A stretch of 32,994 bases of DNA from Anaerolineales bacterium (GCA_016789345.1 JAEURG010000076.1:1-32994); one strand, 5' to 3'. Counted from the first letter of the stretch, positions 23,670-30,948 are shown. The notes: generated by a model from the letters alone, not told the origin. A program made the numbers and translations.

Positions 23670-24057
23670 AGATATCTTTATAGTGATATAACTTCCATTG
23701 CTCTGCATCCCATTGAATTAATTCCAACATATTTCCAGATGGGTCATAAATGCCTGCAAATAACCCGCCAAAAAATTTCTGTGGCACTTCGTGAATCATT
23801 TTTACATCTTTTGTTTTTAATTCTTCTAAAGTTGTTGCAAGATTATCAACGGCAATACCCAAAATCACACGGCTTTCAGTGGGTTCGAGGTTTTCAATTC
23901 TATGCAGTGCAATCGGAAAACTTTCTTGTTGCACCACTACAAATTCTGGATATTGATGGTCTTTTTTGATAATTTCAAACCCTAAAATGCTCACATAAAA
24001 TTCAAGGGCTTTATCCATATTATTGACTAGAATTGTTGTGAAAGAAAGCCTGTTCAT
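23668..24057 (-). CDS. VOC-family protein, glyoxalase type
   Basis: 129 residues with a typical vicinal-oxygen-chelate pattern: FTTILVNNMDKALEFYVSILGFE at the N terminus (residues 5-27), IALHRIENLEPTESRVILGIAV in the centre (about 52-73), and FAGIYDPSGNMLELIQW near the end (about 100-116). Candidate metal ligands are His55 and the Glu in LELIQW. The substrate is unknown. The last codon and stop run into a repeat, so the protein end may have been altered. Confidence 0.87.
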   Translation of the reverse strand: MNRLSFTTILVNNMDKALEFYVSILGFEIIKKDHQYPEFVVVQQESFPIALHRIENLEPTESRVILGIAVDNLATTLEELKTKDVKMIHEVPQKFFGGLFAGIYDPSGNMLELIQWDAEQWKLYHYKDI

Positions 24058-24082
24058 AAAAAGATTTTAGCATATTGAGAAT

Positions 24083-24112
24083 AAAAAAGAGCGGATGAAA
24101 CTCATCCGCTCT
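24083..24112 (-). terminator. rho-independent terminator
   Basis: An 11-bp perfect stem (AGAGCGGATGA with its complement; arms 24088-24098 and 24102-24112) with a 3-nt loop is followed on the minus strand by TTTTTTAT. It ends the transcript of the 24125-24634 gene, 13 bases after its stop. The stem core GCGGAT recurs in the gap leader hairpin at 27009. Confidence 0.9.
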
Positions 24113-24124
24113 AAAGATTTAAGT

Positions 24125-24634
24125 TTATTGCCCGGGCATTTCTACACTGACATTCACAAATCCATTTTCTGGTGTAAAAGTAATTCGGAACGGCTTTGAA
24201 GTGCCATCACCACAATTGACGTTCCATTCTTCTCTCCAAACACCACTCGCATCAGGTTGTTGGATAACTGTAATTGTTGTGCCTTGTACGGTCGGAGTTT
24301 CGCAACCTGAAATCATAGCAACAATTTGAAGTGAGAACCAAGCAGTAAGGCGAGTCTCATCATCAGCAAGCCCACCTTCTGGAATATCATTTCCTAAGTC
24401 AAATGAAGGTGTTGGCTGAGTTGGGTCAAACGGGTCACCGGGGATTGGTGTTGGAATTTCAAAATCTTGGATATCTTGAACAACTTTTTGCGCCTCTACA
24501 TAAGCCTGATAACCATAATAGCCTGCTACAGCAGTAATTGCACAACAGCAACAAAGCACAATCGCAATGACAATACCAATAATCAGATTGCGATTTGTGC
24601 CTGAATTGGTTTGTGGTGTTGGGTTTGTTTCCAT
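24125..24634 (-). CDS. hypothetical membrane-anchored protein with Cys-rich helix
   Basis: 169 residues. A short Thr/Pro/Asn-rich N terminus precedes one transmembrane helix (about 17-40) that contains four consecutive cysteines (LCCCCAI). A Pro/Thr/Asp-rich linker (about 58-85) and a C-terminal extracytoplasmic domain with two more cysteines (about 95-169) follow. The CCCC helix could be palmitoylation-like, disulphide-forming or simply structural. AGGAG precedes the ATG. It is flanked by its own terminator and that of pgk, so it is a single-gene unit. Function unknown. Confidence 0.75.
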   Translation of the reverse strand: METNPTPQTNSGTNRNLIIGIVIAIVLCCCCAITAVAGYYGYQAYVEAQKVVQDIQDFEIPTPIPGDPFDPTQPTPSFDLGNDIPEGGLADDETRLTAWFSLQIVAMISGCETPTVQGTTITVIQQPDASGVWREEWNVNCGDGTSKPFRITFTPENGFVNVSVEMPGQ

Positions 24635-24670
24635 TAAATATTTCTCCTATAAATTTGATAGCAAGATTAT

Positions 24671-24714
24671 AAAATATAAAAGGAGCAAGCAGGCGAAACC
24701 TGCTTGCTCCTTTT
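24671..24714 (-). terminator. rho-independent terminator of pgk
   Basis: A perfect 16-bp stem (arms 24678-24693 and 24699-24714) with a CGAAA loop is followed on the minus strand by a T-rich tail. It lies 18 bases after the pgk stop and ends the gap-pgk transcript. Confidence 0.9.
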
Positions 24715-24731
24715 GTCCTATTCAAGGTTAT

Positions 24732-25904
24732 TTACTTATTTAACAACGCCGCCACGCCGGGTAGTTCTTTACCTTCTAAGAATTCTAGTGACGCACCACC
24801 ACCTGTGGAGACATGAGTCATTTGTTTAGCAACGCCAGCTTTTTTGACAGCACTTGCAGAATCTCCACCACCGATGACGGTAATGGCTTTTGATTCTGCC
24901 AACATTTTTGCCAAAGCAAATGTGCCTTCGGCAAACTTTGGCATTTCAAATACACCAACGGGTCCATTCCAAACTATTAACTTGGCATCTTTCAATGCTT
25001 GTTTGTATAACTCAATTGTTTTCGGACCAACATCCAACATGCGCCAACCAGCAGGGATTTTATCTACATCTACAATTTGAGTATTTGCTTCAGGATCGAA
25101 TTTATCAGCAATGACTGCATCAACTGGAAGAATTAATTTATCTGCTGATTTACCTAAAATCGTTTTTGCAGTTTCAATGGATTCTTTTTCGACCAAACTA
25201 TCTTGCATGTTCAAACCTTGTGCGGATAAAAATGTATTCGCCATTCCCCCGCCGATGATTAACTTATCGCATTTTGAAAGCAAAGTTTCAACAACCAAAA
25301 TCTTGTCACTAATTTTTGCTCCGCCGAGAATTGCAATGTATGGATGTTCTGGATTTGCAACGGCTCGACCTAGATATTCAAGTTCTTGTTCCATCAAAAA
25401 ACCAGAGACAGCGGGTAAAAATCTTGCAATTCCCTCTGTGGAAGCATGAGCACGATGTGCAGAACCAAATGCGTCATTCACATAGATTTCGCCAAGTAAA
25501 GCAAGTTTCTTTGCGAAATCTAAATCATTTTTTTCTTCTTCGGGATGATAACGTGTGTTTTCTAACATCAAAACTTCTTTTGGTTTTAATGCCTTCGCCA
25601 TTTTTGCAACTTCATCACCAATGCAATCAGGTGCCATTTGGACGGGAGTCTCTAACAGCGAAGATAATGTCTCCGAAGCGGCACGCAGGCTGAATTCAGA
25701 ATCAGAAGCGGATTTTGGTCGCCCAAGATGACTCATCAAAATCAATGAAGCATCTTGCTCCAAAATATATTTTATTGTTGGCAATGCCGCGCGGATGCGT
25801 TTGTCATCAGTGACTTTGCCATCCGCCATCGGCACGTTGAAATCAACACGCATTAATACGCGTTTGTTTTTTAGGTCAATATCTTTTACAGTTTTTTTGT
25901 TCAT
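24732..25904 (-). CDS. pgk: phosphoglycerate kinase
   Basis: 390 residues, the usual bacterial length. It transfers phosphate from 1,3-bisphosphoglycerate to ADP in glycolysis. Motifs: [19 protein letters not shown] near the N terminus, LMSHLGRP, the hinge and nucleotide-binding region with [34 protein letters not shown] and GGGDSASAV near residue 350. It follows gap on the same strand, separated by a repeat of about 63 bases. The pair is the common gap-pgk order. A strong terminator follows. Confidence 0.97.
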   Translation of the reverse strand: MNKKTVKDIDLKNKRVLMRVDFNVPMADGKVTDDKRIRAALPTIKYILEQDASLILMSHLGRPKSASDSEFSLRAASETLSSLLETPVQMAPDCIGDEVAKMAKALKPKEVLMLENTRYHPEEEKNDLDFAKKLALLGEIYVNDAFGSAHRAHASTEGIARFLPAVSGFLMEQELEYLGRAVANPEHPYIAILGGAKISDKILVVETLLSKCDKLIIGGGMANTFLSAQGLNMQDSLVEKESIETAKTILGKSADKLILPVDAVIADKFDPEANTQIVDVDKIPAGWRMLDVGPKTIELYKQALKDAKLIVWNGPVGVFEMPKFAEGTFALAKMLAESKAITVIGGGDSASAVKKAGVAKQMTHVSTGGGASLEFLEGKELPGVAALLNK

Positions 25905-25967
25905 AATTAGAGAGTAGATAATTAGAGAGTAGAGAGCAGTAAAACCAATTACTATTCTCTACTCTCT
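25905..25967. repeat. repeat between gap and pgk
   Basis: Two direct copies of AATTAGAGAGTAGA (25905-25918 and 25920-25933) are followed by an inverted arm. AGAGAGTAGAGA (from 25924) pairs with TCTCTACTCTCT (ending 25967), and the pairing extends as AGTA/TACT after a two-base mismatch. It fills the whole intergenic space, beginning right after the pgk start codon and ending 6 bases from the gap stop. It leaves no recognisable ribosome-binding site for pgk. Confidence 0.75.
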
Positions 25968-25973
25968 GTTCTC

Positions 25974-26984
25974 TTATAAACTTTTTGCCATCAACGCAGT
26001 CAGGTCAGCGGTGCGACAAGCATAACCCCATTCATTATCATACCAAGCAACTACTTTGACCAAGTTGCCGATGACGACTGTATCCATTGCACTAAACACA
26101 GATGAAAAAGTTGTGCCGCGTAAATCTGTTGAAACCAATGGTTCATCAGTGACATCCAAAATGCCTTTCATGCGACCATTTGCATATTCAAGCATGGCGG
26201 CGCGAATATCATCGGCACTGGCTTCTTTATTTAAGACGGCAGTGAAATCCACCACTGAAACGGTTGGGGTTGGAACACGAAATGCCATACCGCCAAATTT
26301 TCCTACGAGTTCAGGAATAACCAAACCAACTGCTTTTGCCGCACCCGTTGCAGATGGCACAATGTTTTGAGCGGCGGCGCGTGCATCGCGTAAATCTTTT
26401 GCACCAACGTCTTGTAACTTTTGTGAATTGGTATACGCATGAACGGTTGTGAGCAAGCCTTTATCAATCCCAAATTTATCATTCAATACTTTTGCAACAG
26501 GAGCCAAACCGTTTGTTGTGCAAGAAGCATTTGAAACAATATGATGTTTGGATGCATCATATTTATCATCATTGACACCTAACACAATAGTAATGTCTTC
26601 ATTTTTTGCAGGGGCTGAAATAATTACTTTCTTTGCGCCACCTGATTCAATATGGGCTTTGGCTTTGGTTGCATCAGTAAACACACCAGAACATTCCAAA
26701 ACAATATCCACGCCCATATCTTTCCACTTAATTGCGGCGGGGTCTTTTTCAGCAGAAACTTTAATGGTCTTGCCATCCACAACCAAGTTGCCATCTTTCG
26801 CTTCAACAGTGCCTTCATATTGTCCGTAGGTTGAGTCATATTTCAACAAATGTGCATTGGTGGGCGAATCAAACAAATCATTGATTGCCACTACTTCAAT
26901 ATCTTTTGCATGTCTTTGTTTGATAGTGCGAAACACCAAACGCCCAATGCGACCAAATCCATTAATACCAACTTTTACTGCCAT
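25974..26984 (-). CDS. gap: type I glyceraldehyde-3-phosphate dehydrogenase
   Basis: 336 residues. It oxidises glyceraldehyde 3-phosphate to 1,3-bisphosphoglycerate. The NAD-binding [10 protein letters not shown] (7-16) and Asp36 in AINDL favour NAD over NADP. The catalytic Cys155 lies in SNASCTTN, followed by the conserved His in VHAYTNSQ. The C terminus has [17 protein letters not shown] lies 6 bases before the ATG. It heads the gap-pgk operon. Confidence 0.97.
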   Translation of the reverse strand: MAVKVGINGFGRIGRLVFRTIKQRHAKDIEVVAINDLFDSPTNAHLLKYDSTYGQYEGTVEAKDGNLVVDGKTIKVSAEKDPAAIKWKDMGVDIVLECSGVFTDATKAKAHIESGGAKKVIISAPAKNEDITIVLGVNDDKYDASKHHIVSNASCTTNGLAPVAKVLNDKFGIDKGLLTTVHAYTNSQKLQDVGAKDLRDARAAAQNIVPSATGAAKAVGLVIPELVGKFGGMAFRVPTPTVSVVDFTAVLNKEASADDIRAAMLEYANGRMKGILDVTDEPLVSTDLRGTTFSSVFSAMDTVVIGNLVKVVAWYDNEWGYACRTADLTALMAKSL

Positions 26985-27008
26985 GAGAAACTCCTCTGAG
27001 ATTGATTT

Positions 27009-27024
27009 GCGGATGAAAATCCGC
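27009..27024 (-). promoter_or_regulatory. hairpin in the predicted gap leader
   Basis: GCGGAT-GAAA-ATCCGC, a perfect 6-bp stem with a 4-nt loop, lies 13 bases upstream of the gap ribosome-binding site. It would be in the 5' untranslated region on the minus strand. On the plus strand it is followed by a T-rich tract and could also stop antisense transcription. The region 27025-27186 has no gene and no other clear structure apart from a short GAGAT-AAT-ATCTC palindrome near 27131. Confidence 0.4.
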
Positions 27025-27187
27025 TTTATTTATTTTTTGTACTTTCGACTTTTTATTTTACTGCGATATGGCCGATTTGTGGAAAAATTTCTACGTTTCG
27101 TTTTTAACGGATAATTGATTCTCCCACTACGAGATAATATCTCTTCGGGGACAATGTGTTTCATCAAATTTTATTTTGTCTTTTACC

Positions 27188-27207
27188 AAACCTGTTAGGT
27201 TTTTTTA
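27188..27207 (+). terminator. terminator-like hairpin with no visible upstream gene
   Basis: AAACCT-GTT-AGGTTT followed by a run of T looks like a small intrinsic terminator on the plus strand. No plus-strand gene precedes it in the 200 bases before. GTTAGGT inside it (27194-27200) also fits the integron core G-TTRRRY, but in a short hairpin this may be chance. Confidence 0.35.
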
Positions 27208-27274
27208 TGTTGTAAATTTTTTTGATTCAAGGTATAGTCTGAAATGGTTTCCATATAAGACCCGCATGAGGTTG

Positions 27275-27298
27275 TTATACGGAAAGTTTCCGTATAAT
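27275..27298 (+). promoter_or_regulatory. palindrome overlapping a -10 box upstream of the 27360 gene
   Basis: TTATACGGAAA-G-TTTCCGTATAA is a perfect 11-bp palindrome (27275-27297). TATAAT (27293-27298) lies at its right edge, about 60 bases before the ATG at 27360. Such an overlap would suit a dimeric repressor operator. No strong -35 is present. Its half-site GGTTTCCATATAA also appears in degenerate form at 27246-27258. Confidence 0.45.
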
Positions 27299-27359
27299 AC
27301 TTAGCTGGGTGGCTGAAAACAGGAAATATGCATTTGCAAGCAAGGAAAGGAATGACTCG

Positions 27360-27917
27360 ATGAAGAACAAGTTGTTGATTACCTTCTTAGCTCTCCTATT
27401 GGCAAGTGGTATGTTGCTCTATTCATCCCGACTTGCCACTGCAAAAGGAAACTTTGTCAAAATTACAATCAGTGGCGGACAATTCACATCTGAGATTGAT
27501 GTCACTGACCCTTCACTTCTCGGTTTCTTTAGCTTCAGTGACTTTCCTAATGCAAGAACTCAGCCACCCAATAATGTAGGCGAAAGTTTTGTCATAACCC
27601 GATATGACGGGCAAAACAAAGATGGAACCTTCCATGCTTGGGATATGTTGCATTATTATCCCAACAACTCAGGTTCAGGCGGCTATGTCTTTTACGATGG
27701 CCTGATTAATGGGTTGTCTGAATACGACAAGCAGTGGTACATCGCTAGCCCTGAAGGCGATGCAGCATTCCGCAAAATATTAGCCAATCAAAATTCTGTT
27801 CATCTCACTTCGATTCAATCGCAAGGCTTGCTCATAGTGTTTGCCCTTGTATTGACAATCGCAACAGGTATTCTGTTTGTAGTCATAAGAAAGCGTGCCA
27901 TTGACCACAAACAATAA
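27360..27917 (+). CDS. hypothetical signal-peptide protein with C-terminal membrane anchor
   Basis: 185 residues from the ATG at 27360, with AAGGAAAGG 10 bases upstream. A GTG at 27309 would put 17 hydrophilic residues before the signal peptide and is less likely. A Sec signal peptide covers residues 1-30. An extracytoplasmic domain follows (about 31-150; Tyr/Asp/Gly-rich, with no Cys in it). A transmembrane helix (about 157-178) ends in a basic tail RKRAIDHKQ, giving a type I topology. I recognise no family. It is the first plus-strand gene of an island between minus-strand genes, and an attC-like site follows its stop by 30 bases. Confidence 0.72.
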   Translation: MKNKLLITFLALLLASGMLLYSSRLATAKGNFVKITISGGQFTSEIDVTDPSLLGFFSFSDFPNARTQPPNNVGESFVITRYDGQNKDGTFHAWDMLHYYPNNSGSGGYVFYDGLINGLSEYDKQWYIASPEGDAAFRKILANQNSVHLTSIQSQGLLIVFALVLTIATGILFVVIRKRAIDHKQ

Positions 27918-27947
27918 TCCGAGATGTCAGATTGCAGCATAATCGCC

Positions 27948-28041
27948 GCCCAACACAGCGTGCAGCCGACAAGTAGGATGCTACGCGTTTTTCGAGAATT
28001 GTTCGCGTCCCACCCACTTGCCGCCCAACAAACCGTTGGCG
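27948..28041 (+). repeat. attC-like recombination site A
   Basis: Begins with GCCCAAC (27948-27954, fits RYYYAAC) and ends with GTTGGCG (28035-28041, close to GTTRRRY), at the distance expected of an integron attC. GTGCAGCCGAC follows the left core, and ACAAACC precedes the right core. Internal arms CAAGTNGG...ACGCG and CGCGT...CCNACTTG (27970-27987 and 28004-28020) can pair. The outer left L-box does not pair well with the right side, so the site may be degenerate. Left and right ends match site B at 29393-29521 in the same orientation (14/18 and 11/13). Confidence 0.55.
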
Positions 28042-28073
28042 CGCCCCTTGCACAACAGTGAGTAAAATAATAT

Positions 28074-29036
28074 ATGGAAAATATTACAAGCCGTTCCTGT
28101 GATTATCATAAAGACCAAAGAAGGCTGATGGATTTCTGGCTTGATTATCGGGTGGCATCAGATGTCCGCATGTATCCAACCATTTGGCGCATTCGCTTGT
28201 TGCTATCATCAAGAGTATGGAATCAAGAAAAAGATACTCAAATATGGGAAAACGAGTCAGGGCAAATTATCGGTTTTGCCATGTTGTGGAGCAGACAACC
28301 ATCATCTTCTTACATCGTCCTTGATAGTTTTATTCATCCAAAGTTTGCAAGCAATGAGTTGCTTTCCGCAATGTTGCATTGGTGCGACCTTCGAGCAAAC
28401 GAAATCGCAAAAGAACAGGAAACCCTATTAAAAGTGTACGTTACTGGATTTTCGCAATATGATTTTTCTGAAAATATTTTGAAACAACGTGACTATACTT
28501 TCCTTCCGCCAAATCCTGACGAACATAATGTGTATTTTTGTAAATCTCTACAAAATGGAATTTCATTACCCGCTATTCCAACAGGTTATGAAATTCGCAA
28601 GTTGCATGGCGCAGATGATTTAGAAGCCTATCAAGCACTATACGGGTTTTCAAAAGTTAACCCACTTCATCAGAAAGAATTGATGGAAAGCAAAGAATAT
28701 TGTCATTTGGTTATGATTAACCCTGAAGGCGAGTTCGTTGCTTATTGTGAGTGTTCCGTGTGTTATTCTGAATGGGAAAGAAGCAATCAGAGAATTGGTT
28801 GGATAGATTACGTTGAAACCAAACTTGAACATCAGCAGAAAGGATTTGGACGGGCAATTCTTATGGCTGGGTTATTACAATTGAAAGAGTTTGGCGCCGA
28901 TAGTGTTTTGCTTGTTACCATCAATACAAATATCCCCGCAATAACCTTGTACAATAAGACTGGTTTTAAGGGCGTTGAAATAAATGAATATCCCAGTTAC
29001 GAAAAACAGATATTATTCTCAAAACAGGTTGAATGA
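28074..29036 (+). CDS. GNAT acetyltransferase, probably two fused GNAT domains
   Basis: 320 residues, about twice a GNAT domain. The C-terminal domain (about 160-320) is clear: an acetyl-CoA motif QQKGFGRAILMAGL (about 256-269) and the ending NIPAITLYNKTGFKGVE (about 286-302). The N-terminal half (about 20-150) has a GNAT-like beta-alpha layout (IWENESGQIIGFAMLW) but lacks a clear Q/RxxGxG motif, so it may be a degenerate copy. The ATG lies 33 bases after the attC-like core with no Shine-Dalgarno. The acceptor is unknown. The YCII-like gene begins 15 bases after its stop. Confidence 0.85.
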   Translation: MENITSRSCDYHKDQRRLMDFWLDYRVASDVRMYPTIWRIRLLLSSRVWNQEKDTQIWENESGQIIGFAMLWSRQPSSSYIVLDSFIHPKFASNELLSAMLHWCDLRANEIAKEQETLLKVYVTGFSQYDFSENILKQRDYTFLPPNPDEHNVYFCKSLQNGISLPAIPTGYEIRKLHGADDLEAYQALYGFSKVNPLHQKELMESKEYCHLVMINPEGEFVAYCECSVCYSEWERSNQRIGWIDYVETKLEHQQKGFGRAILMAGLLQLKEFGADSVLLVTINTNIPAITLYNKTGFKGVEINEYPSYEKQILFSKQVE

Positions 29037-29051
29037 ATAGGCGTGTGCAAT

Positions 29052-29360
29052 ATGATGAATACCAATTACTATGTATTTATATATTTTCCTGGACCAAATT
29101 GGCTGGCGAATCAATCTATGATTAAACAGCCGCTGACGGGTCATTTTCGGTATATGAACAGGCTTGAGACGGAAGAAAAACTTGTTCTTGGGGGCGGGTT
29201 TACCGATGACACCGGCGCAATGGGTATCTTGCTTGTATCAGGACTGGAAGAAGCGCGAGAAATTATAAAAAATGATCCCGCCGTTAAAGAAGGAATAGTA
29301 ACCGCACAAATCCATCCTTATTTTGTAACTGTTGCGAGTAAGATTCAGAAGAGTGGCTAA
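29052..29360 (+). CDS. YCII-related domain protein
   Basis: 102 residues from the ATG at 29052; another ATG follows directly, and a GTG at 29043 is also in frame. The sequence has the pattern of the YCII/DGPF family: YYVFIYFPGPNW, HFRYMNRLETEEKLVLGGGF, TGAMGILLVSGLEEAREII and the terminal HPYFV. These are small ferredoxin-like-fold proteins, some with enzymatic roles; no function can be assigned here. It shares the presumed cassette with the GNAT gene. Confidence 0.78.
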   Translation: MMNTNYYVFIYFPGPNWLANQSMIKQPLTGHFRYMNRLETEEKLVLGGGFTDDTGAMGILLVSGLEEAREIIKNDPAVKEGIVTAQIHPYFVTVASKIQKSG

Positions 29361-29392
29361 TGCTTTTTCATGGTCTTTGAAAGGCAAAAGCG

Positions 29393-29521
29393 TGCCAACA
29401 AAGTGTGCAGTGAATTGGCGAGGTTCTGCGCGATTTACAAGCATTTTTCTGGCTTCGGGCTTTTTCTGCTCTCAAACATTTTCCCAGCCCGCCCGCACGC
29501 GGGTAACGCAAACCGTTAGCC
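29393..29521 (+). repeat. attC-like recombination site B
   Basis: Starts with TGCCAAC (29393-29399) followed by AAAGTGTGCAG, and ends with CAAACC-GTTAGCC (right core 29515-29521). Both ends correspond to site A in the same order and orientation. At 129 bp it is within the known attC size range. Pairing of the two cores is imperfect (5 of 7). The interior is AT-richer with a GGGCTTT...CAGCCC pairing. It follows the YCII-like gene by 32 bases, as attC sites follow cassette genes. Confidence 0.5.
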
Positions 29522-29543
29522 TACACACTTCATAGTTTACTTC

Positions 29544-29565
29544 GTCACGCTACAAGCGTGACCTA
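29544..29565. repeat. short inverted repeat supplying the stop of the YvcK-like gene
   Basis: GTCACGC-TACAA-GCGTGAC (arms 29544-29550 and 29556-29562) followed by CTACG. Read on the minus strand the element starts GTAGGTCACGC, and its TAG is the stop codon of the YvcK-like gene. The hairpin may also act as a weak terminator. Confidence 0.7.
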
Positions 29566-30870
29566 CGAAAGCGGACCCGTTCTTTCATAAAAAATATCCA
29601 TAATGATTTGAGTCAATTTTTTAGAATCATGTCGCCACGGGTGTGCCTCTTCGGTCAAGTTGGCTGTGTAAGTTCTTGAATCTTCTAAAATTTTTTCATC
29701 CGCAATTACGAAACGAGAATCGGGAGATAATGTTCCGTTGTAATTATCATTGCACAAAATCACATCGAATAAATCTTCGCCAACGTGGTCTTGCAAAGCG
29801 CGGATATGGTCATAGCATGTGAACGAATCGGTTTCACCAGATTGAGTGGCAATATTGCAAACATAAATTTTCACAGCACGGCTGGCGTGCATACTGGATA
29901 GCAAATCATTCACCAAAAGATTTGGCAAAATACTTGTATATAAACTGCCTGGTCCCACAACAATAATGTCGGCTCGTAACAATTCTTGAATCACGGGCGG
30001 AAAAGCAGGGGCATCATCAGGTTCTAACCAAACTCTTTTTACCCGTCCAGACATAGCAGGGATTTTGCTCTCCCCTTCCACACGAACTTCATTAAGAGAA
30101 TGGGATAATTCCATGCTGGCTACTAACTTAACATCATGCAATGTAGATGGAAGCACTTGTCCATTTACCGAAAGCACACGACCTGATTCAACAACAGCAG
30201 TTTCAAAACTTCCTGTAATATCTGCTAAGGCTGTGATAAATAAATTCCCAAATGAATGACCTTCTAATTCTTGCGCCCCACTAAAGCGATATTGAAATAA
30301 TTGCGTTAATCTATCTTCATCATTAGATAATGCCGCTAAACAATTGCGAATATCGCCTGGCGGAAGAATGCCAAATGTTTCGCGTAAACGTCCAGATGAA
30401 CCACCATCATCTGCTACGGTGACAACTGCTGTGAGATTTGATGTTTCTATTTTTAATCCGCGCAATAAAGTAGCCAGTCCATGCCCGCCACCGATAGCAA
30501 CAATTCGAGGTCCACGTTTGCGGCGTTGAAAATCTGTCAGTGTATCTACCAAATCGTGACCTGGGCGAATAAATGGATTCAACAGAGAACGATTCAATTG
30601 CAAAATTCCATATACCACGAGCCAAATACCAAGTCCACCAAAAATGATGGCACGCAAGATTCTTGGTAAAAATCTTAAAGATAGATAATAGAGAATAGTT
30701 AATAGTGTTGGGTCGGTAGAATCAGTTCTGTATAAATCAATCAGAATTACTGCAATGCCTAGCCCTAGTAATGTAATCCCAAACAAAACTAATGTAAACC
30801 AACGTTTGATTCTCAAGCCAGGTCTGAGCCAACGGGCGATACTGCGAAAAATTGAGAGCAAGTTTTTCAT
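29563..30870 (-). CDS. yvcK: YvcK/CofD-like gluconeogenesis factor with membrane anchor
   Basis: 435 residues from the ATG at 30870. Two transmembrane segments lie near the N terminus (about 20-41 and 68-89). The YvcK domain follows (from about 115): IVAIGGGHGLATLLRGLK, then TAVVTVADDGGSSGRLR and LPPGDIRNCLAALS, and later IVVGPGSLYTSILPNLLV. In other bacteria YvcK is needed for growth on gluconeogenic carbon sources and for correct cell-wall placement, and it binds UDP-sugars. The membrane anchor is an extension relative to the soluble B. subtilis protein. A TTGACG-17-TATTAT promoter places the transcription start at the ATG. The stop codon lies in a repeat. Confidence 0.9.
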   Translation of the reverse strand: MKNLLSIFRSIARWLRPGLRIKRWFTLVLFGITLLGLGIAVILIDLYRTDSTDPTLLTILYYLSLRFLPRILRAIIFGGLGIWLVVYGILQLNRSLLNPFIRPGHDLVDTLTDFQRRKRGPRIVAIGGGHGLATLLRGLKIETSNLTAVVTVADDGGSSGRLRETFGILPPGDIRNCLAALSNDEDRLTQLFQYRFSGAQELEGHSFGNLFITALADITGSFETAVVESGRVLSVNGQVLPSTLHDVKLVASMELSHSLNEVRVEGESKIPAMSGRVKRVWLEPDDAPAFPPVIQELLRADIIVVGPGSLYTSILPNLLVNDLLSSMHASRAVKIYVCNIATQSGETDSFTCYDHIRALQDHVGEDLFDVILCNDNYNGTLSPDSRFVIADEKILEDSRTYTANLTEEAHPWRHDSKKLTQIIMDIFYERTGPLS

Positions 30871-30877
30871 TAATAGG

Positions 30878-30906
30878 ATAATAGCAGTGATGGAAATGCG
30901 CGTCAA
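30878..30906 (-). promoter_or_regulatory. promoter of the YvcK-like gene (leaderless mRNA predicted)
   Basis: On the minus strand, TTGACG (30901-30906) and TATTAT (30878-30883) are separated by exactly 17 bp. The -10 box ends 7 bases before the ATG at 30870. The expected start site is at or next to the start codon, and no Shine-Dalgarno is present. Confidence 0.7.
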
Positions 30907-30936
30907 ACAGGTAAATGGGCGAAAAGTGCCTTACGG

Positions 30937-30942
30937 TATAAT
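30937..30942 (+). promoter_or_regulatory. -10 box of the ROK kinase gene (leaderless mRNA predicted)
   Basis: TATAAT preceded by CGG ends 6 bases before the ATG at 30949, so a start about 7 bases downstream falls on the start codon. There is no ribosome-binding site and no good -35. It diverges from the yvcK promoter, with the two -10 boxes about 53 bases apart. Confidence 0.5.
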
Positions 30943-30948
30943 CGGCTT

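Noticed and set aside
25905-25933. Two direct repeats of 14 bases that could suggest a CRISPR start.
   Set aside because: Only two copies, one base apart, with no spacers and no cas genes. They belong to an intergenic repeat.
27117-29562. An integron integrase or transposase gene beside the attC-like sites.
   Set aside because: None of the frames in this region shows tyrosine-recombinase or DDE motifs. If an integrase exists it is outside the window.
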